Positions 8,142-16,273 of a DNA stretch of 33,262 nucleotides are shown piece after piece. Under the pieces are notes generated by a model that saw only the letters and a list, made by a program, of their open reading frames with translations, made no database searches and was not told the origin of the DNA. A program made the position numbers and the translations under genes. The stretch spans positions 1 through 33,262 of the forward strand of contig JARLIY010000107.1 in assembly GCA_031291475.1 (NCBI GenBank), in the 5' to 3' direction. Origin of the DNA: Xanthobacteraceae bacterium (lineage in GTDB: Bacteria; Pseudomonadota; Alphaproteobacteria; Rhizobiales; Xanthobacteraceae). Every line of letters starts with the position of its first letter. The stretch's first letter is position 1.

Positions 8142-9167
8142 TCACTTCTCCGTCAGTTTCAGCTCGATGCGGCGGTTCTTGCTGTAGGCCTCGTCGGTGG
8201 TGCCTTGATCGATCGGCTGGAACTCGCCGAAGCCGGCGGCGACCAGGCGCTGCGGCGAAATGCCCTTGGCGATCAGATATTGCACGACCGAGATGGCGCG
8301 CTCGGCGGAGAGTCCCCAGTTCGATTTGAACGGCGAGGTCGCCGAAACCGGCCTGGTATCGGTGTGGCCGTCGACGCGCAGTACCCAGTTGATCTCCGAC
8401 GGTATCTGCTTCTCCAGATCGAGCAGCGCGGTAGCGAGCTTGTCGAGTTCGGCGCGGCCTTCCGGCCGCAGCTCCGCTTGCCCTGAGTCGAAAAACACCT
8501 CCGACTGGAACACGAAACGGTCGCCGACGACGCGGATGTCGGGGCGGTTGCCGAGAATGTCGCGCAGCTTGCCGAAAAAATCGGAGCGGTAACGCGACAA
8601 TTCCTGCACCCGCTGCGCCAGCGCCACGTTCAGGCGCTGGCCCAGATCGGCGATATGCAGCTGCGCATCCTTCTCCTTGCGCTCCGAGGTACCGAGCGCT
8701 TCTTCGAGCGCGCCGATCTGCCGGCGTAGCGCGCCGATCTGCTGGTTGAGGATCTCGATCTGCGCCACGGCGCGCGCCGTCGCCTCTTTCTCGATGTCGA
8801 GCTGGCTATTGAGCTTACCGGCCTCGGCCTTGCCGGTGTCGGCGTTGCCGGCGCCTTCGGCGACGCCGCGCAGCCGGTCGCGCTCGCCTTCCGCGCTCGA
8901 GAGCGAGGCGCGCAACTGCGCCACCTCGTCTTCGAGGCTCGCTTTGCCAGTCCGTTCCAGCGACAGTAGATCGGAGAGCCGCGAAATCTGCGCATTGAGG
9001 CGGGCGAGCGCGGTGTCCTTGCCGGCGACTTCCTGCGACAGGAAGAATTGCGCCACCATGAACACGGTGAGCAAAAAGATGATGGAGAGGATCAGGGTCG
9101 ACAGCGCGTCGACGAACCCCGGCCAGTAATTCATGCCGCTGTCGCGGCGGCTGCGGGAGAGCGCCAT
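8142..9167 (-). CDS. MotB/OmpA-like peptidoglycan-binding protein with coiled coil
   Basis: A 341-residue inner-membrane protein with one N-terminal transmembrane helix (about 22-44), a long periplasmic coiled coil (about 48-195) and an OmpA/MotB peptidoglycan-binding domain (about 207-341). The aspartate in FVDALSTL (D20), at the start of the helix, occupies the place of the proton-carrying aspartate of MotB. In the C-terminal domain VDGHTDTR and NWGLSAERA match the peptidoglycan-binding signature. It lies 41 nt downstream of the MotA/TolQ-like gene. By analogy the two form an ion-driven stator-like complex anchored to the wall. No flagellar or Tol genes are adjacent, and the coiled coil is longer than in flagellar MotB, so I do not call it motB. 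Confidence 0.85.
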   Translation of the reverse strand: MALSRSRRDSGMNYWPGFVDALSTLILSIIFLLTVFMVAQFFLSQEVAGKDTALARLNAQISRLSDLLSLERTGKASLEDEVAQLRASLSSAEGERDRLRGVAEGAGNADTGKAEAGKLNSQLDIEKEATARAVAQIEILNQQIGALRRQIGALEEALGTSERKEKDAQLHIADLGQRLNVALAQRVQELSRYRSDFFGKLRDILGNRPDIRVVGDRFVFQSEVFFDSGQAELRPEGRAELDKLATALLDLEKQIPSEINWVLRVDGHTDTRPVSATSPFKSNWGLSAERAISVVQYLIAKGISPQRLVAAGFGEFQPIDQGTTDEAYSKNRRIELKLTEK

Positions 9168-9208
9168 GTCTTCGCGCCTTTTACTTTCGCCCTATGCCGT
9201 TGCGTCTG

Positions 9209-10171
9209 TCAGTCGACGGATTCCCGCGACAGGGTTTCCAGGAGCCGCCTGATGTCGCCGTTCATCTTGGCTTGCGCGTCCGCCCATTCGCGGATCATTT
9301 GCTGCTCGGCGCGCATGTGCTGCACCAAGCCCTGAATGGCTTCGGCGAGGTTGGCCATCGCCGCCGTCGTCGCCTTGCCAGATCCGGCTTCGCCGACCGA
9401 TTGACGCAGCCGCTCGATGGTGTCGGTGGCGGTGCCCGCGCCGACCGCGCCGAGGTCTTGCACCGTGGTCGCGAGCCAGTCCTCAAGGTTGTTGTAGAAG
9501 CGGTTCTGCGCCTGGCTCGTCTGCAAATCGAGAAAGCCGAGCACGAGCGAGCCGGCAAGCCCGAACAGCGAAGAGGAAAACGAAATGCCCATGCCGCCGA
9601 GCGGCGCCGCCAGGCCTTCCTTGAGCGTGTTGAAGACCGTGTCGGCGTCGCCGCCGACGCTGAGGTTGTTGATGATGTTGCCGACCGAGCCCACCGTCTC
9701 GATCAGCCCCCAGAACGTGCCGAGGAGGCCGAGGAAGACGAGGAGCCCGGTCAGATAGCGGGAAATGTCGCGCGCCTCGTCGAGCCGGCTCGCCAGCGAA
9801 TCGAGGAAGGCGCGCATCGTTTGCGCCGAGATGGCGACGCGGCCCGCGCGCTCGCCGCCGAGGATCGACGCCATGGGCGCGAGCAAAGTCGGCGCCCGGG
9901 CCGGCGGCTGAGCCGCGGGATCGGCGCCGCGGAAACTGTTGACCCAGGAGACTTCCGGGAACAGCCGGATGACGCGATGGAACGACAGCACGATGCCGAT
10001 GAGAAGAACGCCGACGATCAATCCGTTGAGCCACGGATTGGCCATGAAGGCGTTGAGGATTTGATGCTGGAGAACGAAGGCGATTAGGCCGCAAAGGATC
10101 AGGAACACCAGCATCCGGATCAGAAAGATGCGGGGCGAGGAAAGCTTGGCTTGATCGAGGGTGTCGGCCAT
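9209..10171 (-). CDS. MotA/TolQ/ExbB-type proton channel protein
   Basis: A 320-residue polytopic inner-membrane protein. Four hydrophobic segments are visible at about 15-38, 47-68, 136-165 and 190-215; the third and fourth carry the MotA/TolQ/ExbB-type stretches LLGTFWGLIETVGSVG and GMGISFSSSLFGLAGSLVLGF. The C-terminal 100 residues form a cytoplasmic helical tail. I start at ATG 10171; an upstream in-frame start at 10291 adds 40 basic residues that look untranslated. Partner is the MotB/OmpA-like protein encoded next. It differs from tolQ at 28602, which has its own complete Tol cluster, so the genome encodes at least two such motors. Role unknown. Confidence 0.85.
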   Translation of the reverse strand: MADTLDQAKLSSPRIFLIRMLVFLILCGLIAFVLQHQILNAFMANPWLNGLIVGVLLIGIVLSFHRVIRLFPEVSWVNSFRGADPAAQPPARAPTLLAPMASILGGERAGRVAISAQTMRAFLDSLASRLDEARDISRYLTGLLVFLGLLGTFWGLIETVGSVGNIINNLSVGGDADTVFNTLKEGLAAPLGGMGISFSSSLFGLAGSLVLGFLDLQTSQAQNRFYNNLEDWLATTVQDLGAVGAGTATDTIERLRQSVGEAGSGKATTAAMANLAEAIQGLVQHMRAEQQMIREWADAQAKMNGDIRRLLETLSRESVD

Positions 10172-10334
10172 TGCTCTTTCAGTCAGCGCCTGTAATCGGG
10201 CCAATATGGCATAGCCGCGCGCGAAGAAAAACGCATGAAAAACCCGTCGCGGCGCGGCTGATCGGCGCTTTGCGTCTTGCGACTTTCGCAAGCTTTGCGG
10301 CGCGGTGATGGCATCGCGGCCGGCGCCGGCGGAT

Positions 10335-11153
10335 TTAAGATGCTTTCGCCGGCTCGGCGTCGGCGCCGGCCGCTTTCAGGAGGCGCAGAAGCTCGCGGTG
10401 CATGGTGTCGTTACCGGCGGCGACTTCGCCTCTGGTCAGGGTTTCGTCCCCGCCTTCGAGGTCGGTAACGAAGCCGCCGGCCTCGCGCACCAAAATCAAT
10501 CCGGCGGCGATATCCCAGGGCGACAGATCGCGCTCCCAATATGCGTCGAAGCGGCCGGCGGCGATCCAGGCGAGATCGAGCGTTGCCGCCCCCAGACGGC
10601 GCAAGCCCGCGAAGTGCTGCTGGGCGGCGGCGATTTCATGGCGCGCGAGCTTGAGATCGCCGCGGCCGTAATGCGGCAGCCCGCAGGCCACGACCGCTTC
10701 GGCGAGGTTCTTGCGGGCGGCGACGCGGATGCGCCGGTCGTTGAGGAAAGCGCCCTTGCCGCGTTCGGCGACGAACAGATCGTCGTTCGCCGGGTTGTAG
10801 GTCACGCCGGCGACGATGGCGCCGTTTCGTTCGAGCGCGATCGACACCGCGAAATGCGGGATGCCGTGCAGGAAGTTGGTGGTGCCGTCGAGCGGATCGA
10901 CGATCCAGCGGTGGCTCGTGTCGGTGCCGGCGCGGGCGCCGCCTTCCTCGCCGAGAAAGCCGTAATCCGGCCGCGCTTTGCCGAGCTCCTGGCGCACGAT
11001 CTCCTCGGCGCGGCGGTCGGCGGCGGTGACGAAATTGCGCGGGCCCTTGAGCGACACCTGCAAATTCTCAACCTCGCCGAGGTCGCGCTTGAGGCTCCTG
11101 CCGGCGCGGTAGGCAGCCTTGATCATGACGTTCAGCACAGCTGAGTGGGGCAT
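10335..11153 (-). CDS. suhB: Inositol monophosphatase family protein (SuhB type)
   Basis: A 272-residue metal-dependent phosphatase of the inositol monophosphatase family. Metal-site motifs are in place: GEEGG at 68-72, WIVDPLDGTTNF at 83-94, and WERDLSPWDIAAG near 205-217. It probably removes phosphate from myo-inositol 1-phosphate or a related sugar phosphate; the bacterial SuhB branch can also act with the transcription machinery, which sequence does not decide. The start MPHSAVLNVM at 11153 matches the family's usual N-terminus; an ATG seven codons earlier is possible. It is cytoplasmic, with no signal peptide. It sits between the Sel1 protein and the motor pair. Confidence 0.88.
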   Translation of the reverse strand: MPHSAVLNVMIKAAYRAGRSLKRDLGEVENLQVSLKGPRNFVTAADRRAEEIVRQELGKARPDYGFLGEEGGARAGTDTSHRWIVDPLDGTTNFLHGIPHFAVSIALERNGAIVAGVTYNPANDDLFVAERGKGAFLNDRRIRVAARKNLAEAVVACGLPHYGRGDLKLARHEIAAAQQHFAGLRRLGAATLDLAWIAAGRFDAYWERDLSPWDIAAGLILVREAGGFVTDLEGGDETLTRGEVAAGNDTMHRELLRLLKAAGADAEPAKAS

Positions 11154-11203
11154 GGCGCCTGCGGTACGGCGCAACTTGCCGCCGCGTCAAGGCTTAAGCG
11201 CGC

Positions 11204-12127
11204 TTAAGACGGCGGCTTCTTCAGCGCCTCGACCCACTTTTTCGCCGCCTCTTCGCCGAGCTCACGCGTGTGGGCGTCGAGGTTATGGACAAAGTCGTCG
11301 AGAATGACGTTGATCTCGCCGCCCGCCTTGGAGATCAGGTGCCATTTGGTTGCCTGCACCGGATCCTTCGGCGCGCCGCGGCCCTCGGCGAGGATGCGGG
11401 CATAGCGGTCCTGCGCGACCGGATTGCCGTGCTGCGCCGCCCGGTGGAACAGGGCGGCGGCCGTCTGCTCGTTCTTGGCGACGCCATCGCCGTTGAACAG
11501 CGCGATCGCATACTCGACCTCGGCGTCGGGATTGTCGGCGAGGGCGGCAAGCGACCACAGCCGCACCGCCTCGCTCATATTCTTCGCCACCCCGCGTCCC
11601 TGTTTGTAGAGCGTGCCGAGCGCATATTGCGCCTCCGGATTGCCGGCTTGCGCGGCCACGCGCAAAAGCTCGGCGGCGCGGGTGAAGTCCTGCGGAAGCA
11701 GCTGGCCTTCCATGTAGAGCAACGCCAGATCGTAGGCGGCGAGCGGATGACCGAGCTTGGCGGCGGCGGCGAGCAATTTGGCGCTGGCATCGCGGTCGCG
11801 CGGACCGGCGCGGCCTTCCAGACGGAACATGGCGAGCGCAAACATGGCGTCGCGATCGCCGCGGTCGGCGGCAAGCTTGTACCATTCGGCCGCCTTGGCG
11901 TCGTCCTTGGGAACGCAATAGCCCATCGCGTAAAGTTCGCCGAGCAAAGTCATCGCCTTCGTGTCGCTCTTTTCCTCGACATAGTGGGTGGCGAGCCCGA
12001 AGGCGCGGAGGAAGTTGCCGCGCTGATATTCGCCGTAAGCCAAGTCGGGTTCGGCGGCGGCGGCGAAATCACGTTGCGGCAAAACGATCGCCGCGAGCAG
12101 CAAAGCTGCCGCGATCGCCTTCGTCAC
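11204..12127 (-). CDS. Secreted Sel1-repeat (TPR-like) protein
   Basis: A 307-residue periplasmic or envelope protein. GTG 12127 opens a clear signal peptide (VTKAIAAALLLAAIVLP, cleavage near AAAAE), then come about six Sel1 repeats (about 60-270) in the pattern A..LG.LY..G.GV..D...A..W...AA..G. Such repeats make a curved scaffold for protein-protein contacts; the partner is unknown. A longer reading frame reaches ATG 12208, which would overlap the thiE-like stop as ATGA, and even 12292. I rejected both because the extra residues are the translation of a palindromic intergenic repeat (SPFFPPPLRGGG). If the ATGA start is real, the protein carries 27 extra residues before the signal peptide. 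It lies between the thiE-like gene and the inositol phosphatase. Confidence 0.8.
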   Translation of the reverse strand: MTKAIAAALLLAAIVLPQRDFAAAAEPDLAYGEYQRGNFLRAFGLATHYVEEKSDTKAMTLLGELYAMGYCVPKDDAKAAEWYKLAADRGDRDAMFALAMFRLEGRAGPRDRDASAKLLAAAAKLGHPLAAYDLALLYMEGQLLPQDFTRAAELLRVAAQAGNPEAQYALGTLYKQGRGVAKNMSEAVRLWSLAALADNPDAEVEYAIALFNGDGVAKNEQTAAALFHRAAQHGNPVAQDRYARILAEGRGAPKDPVQATKWHLISKAGGEINVILDDFVHNLDAHTRELGEEAAKKWVEALKKPPS

Positions 12128-12142
12128 GTTGCCGGTCCTGCA

Positions 12143-12164
12143 TCCCCCGCCGCGAAGCGGGGGA
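12143..12164. repeat. Short GC-rich palindromic intergenic repeat
   Basis: TCCCCCGC (12143-12150), loop CGCGAA, GCGGGGGA (12157-12164): a perfect 8-bp stem. It lies between the thiE-like stop and the signal peptide of the Sel1 gene. In one frame it reads as a PPPLRGGG-type peptide, a form I recognise from dispersed repeats of this bacterial order. Confidence 0.6.
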
Positions 12165-12204
12165 GGGAAAAATGGCGAAGTCGGGGGCTCGGCGTGGCTC
12201 GGCA

Positions 12205-12843
12205 TCATCGAGGGCGGTTTTCGACTGCGGTAAGGCGCTCGGTAGCGGCCGCGACCGTGGCGGCGGGCGCTTGTTCGTTCGTCCATATCCAATCACCGAG
12301 GGCGACGAAATCGGCTTGAGCTTGCGCCAGCGGTGCCACTTCGTCGAGGCTTGCGGCATAGCCGACGCACGGCAGTTCGAACAGCTCCGCCCACCACGCG
12401 ATCCGCTCCTCGATGGCGGCAAAGGGCGGCCGGCCGCCGCGGCCGGTCTCCTCGCCGAACATCACGTAATCGGCGCCAGCTTCGGCCGCGAGCATGGCGT
12501 CATGACGGCTGCGCAGGCCACCGGCGCCGGCGATGCGATCGGGCTTGAGCATGGGCAGCGCTTGCGTCAGCGCTTCGGTGCCGGTGAGATGGGCGCCGTC
12601 GGCGCCGGCGCGGATCGCGATCTGCGGATAACCGTCGAGCAAAAGCGCGATGTCGCGGCGCTGAACAACCGCCGCGACCGATCTGACGCGGTCGATCAGC
12701 GTGCGCTCGTCGGCGCCTTCGAGGCGAAGGAGGATTGCGGCAATGTCGCCCGCCTCGAGTGTCCCGCCGAGTCCGCGGGCGAACGAGGCCGTGTCGCCAA
12801 GTTGCGGCGTGACCAGATAAAGCCGCGGGCGGGGCCGGCTCAT
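12205..12843 (-). CDS. Thiamine phosphate synthase-like protein
   Basis: A 212-residue TIM-barrel protein of the ThiE/TenI family. ThiE joins hydroxymethylpyrimidine diphosphate and thiazole phosphate to make thiamine phosphate. Family landmarks are the first strand PRLYLVTP (about 6-13), GADGAHLTG (about 80-88, ThiE: ADGVHLG) and GADYVMFGE (about 123-131, ThiE: DYIGFGP). Several motif residues deviate from canonical ThiE, so a divergent or non-thiamine role is possible; no other thi gene is nearby. It is cytoplasmic. A palindromic repeat separates it from fba upstream. Confidence 0.75.
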   Translation of the reverse strand: MSRPRPRLYLVTPQLGDTASFARGLGGTLEAGDIAAILLRLEGADERTLIDRVRSVAAVVQRRDIALLLDGYPQIAIRAGADGAHLTGTEALTQALPMLKPDRIAGAGGLRSRHDAMLAAEAGADYVMFGEETGRGGRPPFAAIEERIAWWAELFELPCVGYAASLDEVAPLAQAQADFVALGDWIWTNEQAPAATVAAATERLTAVENRPR

Positions 12844-12869
12844 GGTGTCGCGTGGAGAGAAGCCGTTGC

Positions 12870-12951
12870 CCGCTCATCCCCGCGGAAGCGGGGACCGAGT
12901 TCTTTGCGGATAGCGCCCGCACTGAATTCCCGCTTCCGCCGGAATGAGCGG
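12870..12951. repeat. Dispersed-type inverted repeat between fba and the thiE-like gene
   Basis: Left arm 12870-12892 and right arm 12929-12951 are inverted copies matching at 21 of 23 positions, and each arm is itself partly palindromic (CCCCGCGGAAGCGGGG in the left). In one frame the element reads as SSPRKRGPSS, close to the SFPRKRESS peptide produced by a very common Hyphomicrobiales intergenic repeat. It fills most of the gap between the two genes. Confidence 0.7.
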
Positions 12952-12956
12952 AGCAT

Positions 12957-13982
12957 TTACGCCGCTTTCTTTTCCAGATCGGCATTCCACTTCCCGAGCG
13001 CGGCAAGGCCGTTCATCCTGGCGCGATGGCCGAAGGCGCGCTGCGCCGCGCCGACATTCTCCGGTTTGCCCGACCAGGCTTTTTGCGGCGCCGTCTGCAA
13101 GGCGCGGCCGTAGGAGAAAGTCACGCGCCAGGGCAGCGGCCCCAATTTGTTGATGGCGTCGAGGTGGGCGGTCGCTTCCTCATCGGACTGGCCGCCGGAC
13201 AAAAACGCGATGCCGGGCACGGCGGCGGGCACGCAAGCCTTGAGCACGCGGAGCGTCTTCTCGGCGACTTCCTCGACCGACGCCTTCTTGAGCGACTTCT
13301 TGCCGGGCACTACCATGTTCGGCTTGAGCACGATCCCCTCGAGCGCGACGCGCTGGTAGAAAAGCTGCTCGAACACGGTATTCAGTAGCCATTCGGTCAC
13401 CGTGGCGCAGCGCTCGATGGTGTGATCGCCGTCCATCAGCACCTCGGGCTCGACGATCGGCACGATGTCTTCGTCCTGGCAGAGCGCGGCGTAGCGCGCG
13501 AGCGCATGCGCGTTGGCGTAGAGGCAGCCGAAGGTGGGAATGCCGGGCCCGATATCGATCACCGCCCGCCATTTGGCGAATTTGGCGCCCAGCCCGCGAT
13601 ATTCCACCAGCCGTTCGCGCAGGCCGTCGAGTCCCTCGGTAACGACTTCGTTCGGGCAGAAGGGCAGGGGCTTCGTGCCCTTGTCGACCTTGATGCCGGG
13701 CAGCGCGCCCGCTTGCGCAATGACCTTGACCAGCGGCGTGCCGTCCTTGGCGTTCTGCCGGATCGTCTCGTCGTAGAGGATGATTCCGGAAATGTGCTTC
13801 GACATCGCCTCGGTACTGCGGAACAGCATCTCGCGGTAATCGCGCCGCGCGATCGGGGTCGAATCGACGCCGATGGCGTCGAAGCGCTTCTTGATCGTCG
13901 TGGTCGATTCATCGGCGGCGAGGATGCCGCGGCCGGGAGCGACCATGGCTTCCGCGACCTTGTTCAATTCGCTGAGGTTCAT
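12957..13982 (-). CDS. Class I fructose-bisphosphate aldolase
   Basis: A 341-residue Schiff-base aldolase that splits fructose 1,6-bisphosphate into dihydroxyacetone phosphate and glyceraldehyde 3-phosphate, or runs in reverse in gluconeogenesis and the Calvin cycle. The signature GRGILAADEST is at 18-28, the lysine of KWRAVI at 137, and the catalytic lysine is in EGIVLKPNMV at K220. Length fits the eukaryote-like class I family. The start ATG 13982 gives the standard N-terminus. It follows pgk by 66 nt and is the fourth carbon-metabolism gene of the run. Confidence 0.95.
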   Translation of the reverse strand: MNLSELNKVAEAMVAPGRGILAADESTTTIKKRFDAIGVDSTPIARRDYREMLFRSTEAMSKHISGIILYDETIRQNAKDGTPLVKVIAQAGALPGIKVDKGTKPLPFCPNEVVTEGLDGLRERLVEYRGLGAKFAKWRAVIDIGPGIPTFGCLYANAHALARYAALCQDEDIVPIVEPEVLMDGDHTIERCATVTEWLLNTVFEQLFYQRVALEGIVLKPNMVVPGKKSLKKASVEEVAEKTLRVLKACVPAAVPGIAFLSGGQSDEEATAHLDAINKLGPLPWRVTFSYGRALQTAPQKAWSGKPENVGAAQRAFGHRARMNGLAALGKWNADLEKKAA

Positions 13983-14048
13983 CGCCCCCTCCTCGATTCG
14001 GCCGTGCCGGACATATTATGACGCAATCTCTCCATGGCGGCAGGAGTG

Positions 14049-15245
14049 TTACGCTATCATCAACACCTCGACGCCCGGCAACGTCTTGCCCTCCAAAGAT
14101 TCGAGGAAGGCGCCGCCCGCCGTCGACACATGGGACAACCGGCTCGTCACCGAGGCAGCGTTGAGGGCGGCCACCGTATCGCCGCCGCCCGCGAAACTGA
14201 CAAGCCTGCCGGCTTGCGTAAGTTCCGCCACCGCCTCGGCCACTTCGACCGTCCCGCTGTCGAAGGGTTCGTATTCGAAGGCGCCGAACGGGCCGTTCCA
14301 GACCAGCGTCTTGGTGCGGGCCAGCACGGAGATAACGTATTCGATCGTGCGCGGGCCGATGTCGAGGATCATGTCAGCGGGGCCGATGCGGTCCACGGAT
14401 ACGACGCGGGAGGGCGCGTGCGCGGCGAGCTTTTGCGCGACGACCGCATCCACCGGTAGCACGATCTCGCGGCCGAGCGATTTTGCTTTGGCGAGGATGT
14501 CGCGCGCGGCGGAAACGAGGTCGGGCTCGCACAGCGAGGCACCGACGGACTTGCCCTGCGCCGCGAGAAAGGTATTGGCCATGCCGCCGCCGATGATCAG
14601 CGTCTCGACTTTCACCAGCAAATGGCCGAGCAGTTCGAGCTTGGTGGAGATTTTGGCGCCGCCGACGATCGCCGCCACCGGATGTTCGGGGCGCTCGAAG
14701 GCCTTCTCCAGCGCTTGCAGTTCGGCGGCCATGGCGCGCCCGGGATAGGCCGGCAGATTGGAGACCGTCACGATGGAGCTGTTGGCGGCGTGCTCGCGGT
14801 GCGCGGCGGAGAAGGCGTCGTCGACGAAAAGGTCGCCCAGGGCCGCAAGCCGTTTGGCGAATGTTTTGTCGTTCTTTTCTTCCTCCGGGTGAAAGCGTGT
14901 ATTCTCCAAACAAAGAACTTCACCGTTCTTCATGGCGGCAATCGCCGCTTCCGCCGGCGGGCCCACGCAATCCTTGGCGAAGGCGACCGGCCGCTTCACG
15001 ATTTTCGCGACCTCGGCGGCCACCGGCCGCAGCGAATATTTCGGATCGCGTCCCTTGGGCCGGCCCAAATGCGAGAGCAGGATGACTTTACCGCCCTTGT
15101 CGGAGAGCTCGACGATGGTCGGCGCGATTTCCTCGATGCGGGTCGCGTCGAGGATCTTCCCATCCTGCATCGGCACGTTGAGGTCGACGCGCAGGAGCAC
15201 GCGCTTGCCCTTTACGTCGGCGTCGTCGAGGTTGCGGAAACGCAT
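14049..15245 (-). CDS. pgk: Phosphoglycerate kinase
   Basis: A 398-residue cytoplasmic kinase interconverting 1,3-bisphosphoglycerate plus ADP with 3-phosphoglycerate plus ATP. The N-terminal substrate motif RVDLNVPM is at about 19-26, HLGRPKG near 60, and the C-terminal nucleotide loop GGGDTVAAL near 350. ATG 15245 gives the family's usual beginning (MRFRNLDD) and lies 8 nt after the gap stop; the open frame extending to 15311 overlaps gap and is not used. Length is normal. Confidence 0.97.
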   Translation of the reverse strand: MRFRNLDDADVKGKRVLLRVDLNVPMQDGKILDATRIEEIAPTIVELSDKGGKVILLSHLGRPKGRDPKYSLRPVAAEVAKIVKRPVAFAKDCVGPPAEAAIAAMKNGEVLCLENTRFHPEEEKNDKTFAKRLAALGDLFVDDAFSAAHREHAANSSIVTVSNLPAYPGRAMAAELQALEKAFERPEHPVAAIVGGAKISTKLELLGHLLVKVETLIIGGGMANTFLAAQGKSVGASLCEPDLVSAARDILAKAKSLGREIVLPVDAVVAQKLAAHAPSRVVSVDRIGPADMILDIGPRTIEYVISVLARTKTLVWNGPFGAFEYEPFDSGTVEVAEAVAELTQAGRLVSFAGGGDTVAALNAASVTSRLSHVSTAGGAFLESLEGKTLPGVEVLMIA

Positions 15246-15253
15246 CGCCGCGT

Positions 15254-16261
15254 TCAGATCAGCTTGCTCATCGCCACCGCGGTATCGACCATACGGTTGG
15301 AGAAGCCCCATTCGTTATCGTACCACGACATCACCCGCACCAGCGTGCCGTCGATCACCTTGGTCTGATCCATGTGGAAGACCGCGGAATGCGGATCGTG
15401 GTTGAAATCGCTGGAGACGTTGGGCGCGTCGGTGTAGGCGAGGATGCCCCTGAGTTGTTGCTCGGCGGCGCGCTTGACCGCGGCGTTGATCTCGTCCTTT
15501 GAGGTCGCGCGCTTGGCGACGAACTTGAAGTCGATCACCGAGACGTTCGGCGTCGGCACGCGGATCGAGACGCCGTCGAGCCTGCCGGCGAGCTCGGGCA
15601 GCACCAAGCCGACCGCCTTGGCCGCGCCGGTCGAGGTCGGGATCATGTTGAGCGCCGCCGCGCGCGCCCGGTAGAGATCCTTGTGCACCTGGTCGAGCGA
15701 AGGCTGGTCGTTAGTGTAGGCGTGCACCGTGGTCATGAAGCCCTTGTCGATGCCGACGGCGTCGTTGAGCACCTTGGCCACGGGCGCGAGGCAATTCGTC
15801 GTGCACGAGGCGTTGGAGACGACGATGTGCGCCTTGGACAGCTTGTCGTGGTTGACGCCGTAGACCACCGTGAGGTCGACGCCCTCGGCCGGAGCGGAAA
15901 TCAGCACGCGCTTAGCGCCGGCTTGCAGATGCGCCGCCGCCTTGTCCTTCGAGGTGAAGATGCCCGTGCATTCCAGCGCGATGTCGATGCCGAGTTCTTT
16001 CCACGGCAGTTGCGTCGGGTCTTTGTGCGCCGTGACCTTGATTGGCCCGTTGCCGCAATTGATGGTATCGCCCTTGACCGTCACTTCGCCGGGGAAGCGG
16101 CCGTGCACGGAATCGAAGCGCAGGAGATGCGCATTGGTTTCCACCGGACCGAGATCGTTGATGGCCAGGACTTCGAAATCCTTGCGCCCCGCTTCGACCG
16201 CCGCGCGCAAAATGTTGCGGCCGATGCGGCCGAATCCGTTGATGGCTACGCGAACCGGCAT
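15254..16261 (-). CDS. gap: Glyceraldehyde-3-phosphate dehydrogenase, type I
   Basis: A 335-residue NAD(P)-dependent enzyme converting glyceraldehyde 3-phosphate to 1,3-bisphosphoglycerate. The dinucleotide-binding GFGRIGR is at residues 9-15, and catalytic C153 lies in SNASCTTNC with H180 in [10 protein letters not shown]. Both catalytic residues are intact. It lies 12 nt after tkt and 8 nt before pgk, so the three are one transcription unit. Confidence 0.97.
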   Translation of the reverse strand: MPVRVAINGFGRIGRNILRAAVEAGRKDFEVLAINDLGPVETNAHLLRFDSVHGRFPGEVTVKGDTINCGNGPIKVTAHKDPTQLPWKELGIDIALECTGIFTSKDKAAAHLQAGAKRVLISAPAEGVDLTVVYGVNHDKLSKAHIVVSNASCTTNCLAPVAKVLNDAVGIDKGFMTTVHAYTNDQPSLDQVHKDLYRARAAALNMIPTSTGAAKAVGLVLPELAGRLDGVSIRVPTPNVSVIDFKFVAKRATSKDEINAAVKRAAEQQLRGILAYTDAPNVSSDFNHDPHSAVFHMDQTKVIDGTLVRVMSWYDNEWGFSNRMVDTAVAMSKLI

Positions 16262-16273
16262 TCCATCCTCTCC

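Noticed and set aside
7236..8486. A 416-codon plus-strand frame across three minus-strand genes
   Set aside because: It crosses the boundaries of the GGDEF, GNAT and MotB-like genes and has shadow-like composition.
8142..10171. Zorya-type antiphage system
   Set aside because: ZorA and ZorB are MotA/MotB-like, but no ZorC, ZorD or ZorE gene is nearby. Neighbours are housekeeping genes, and the MotA-like tail is short compared with ZorA.
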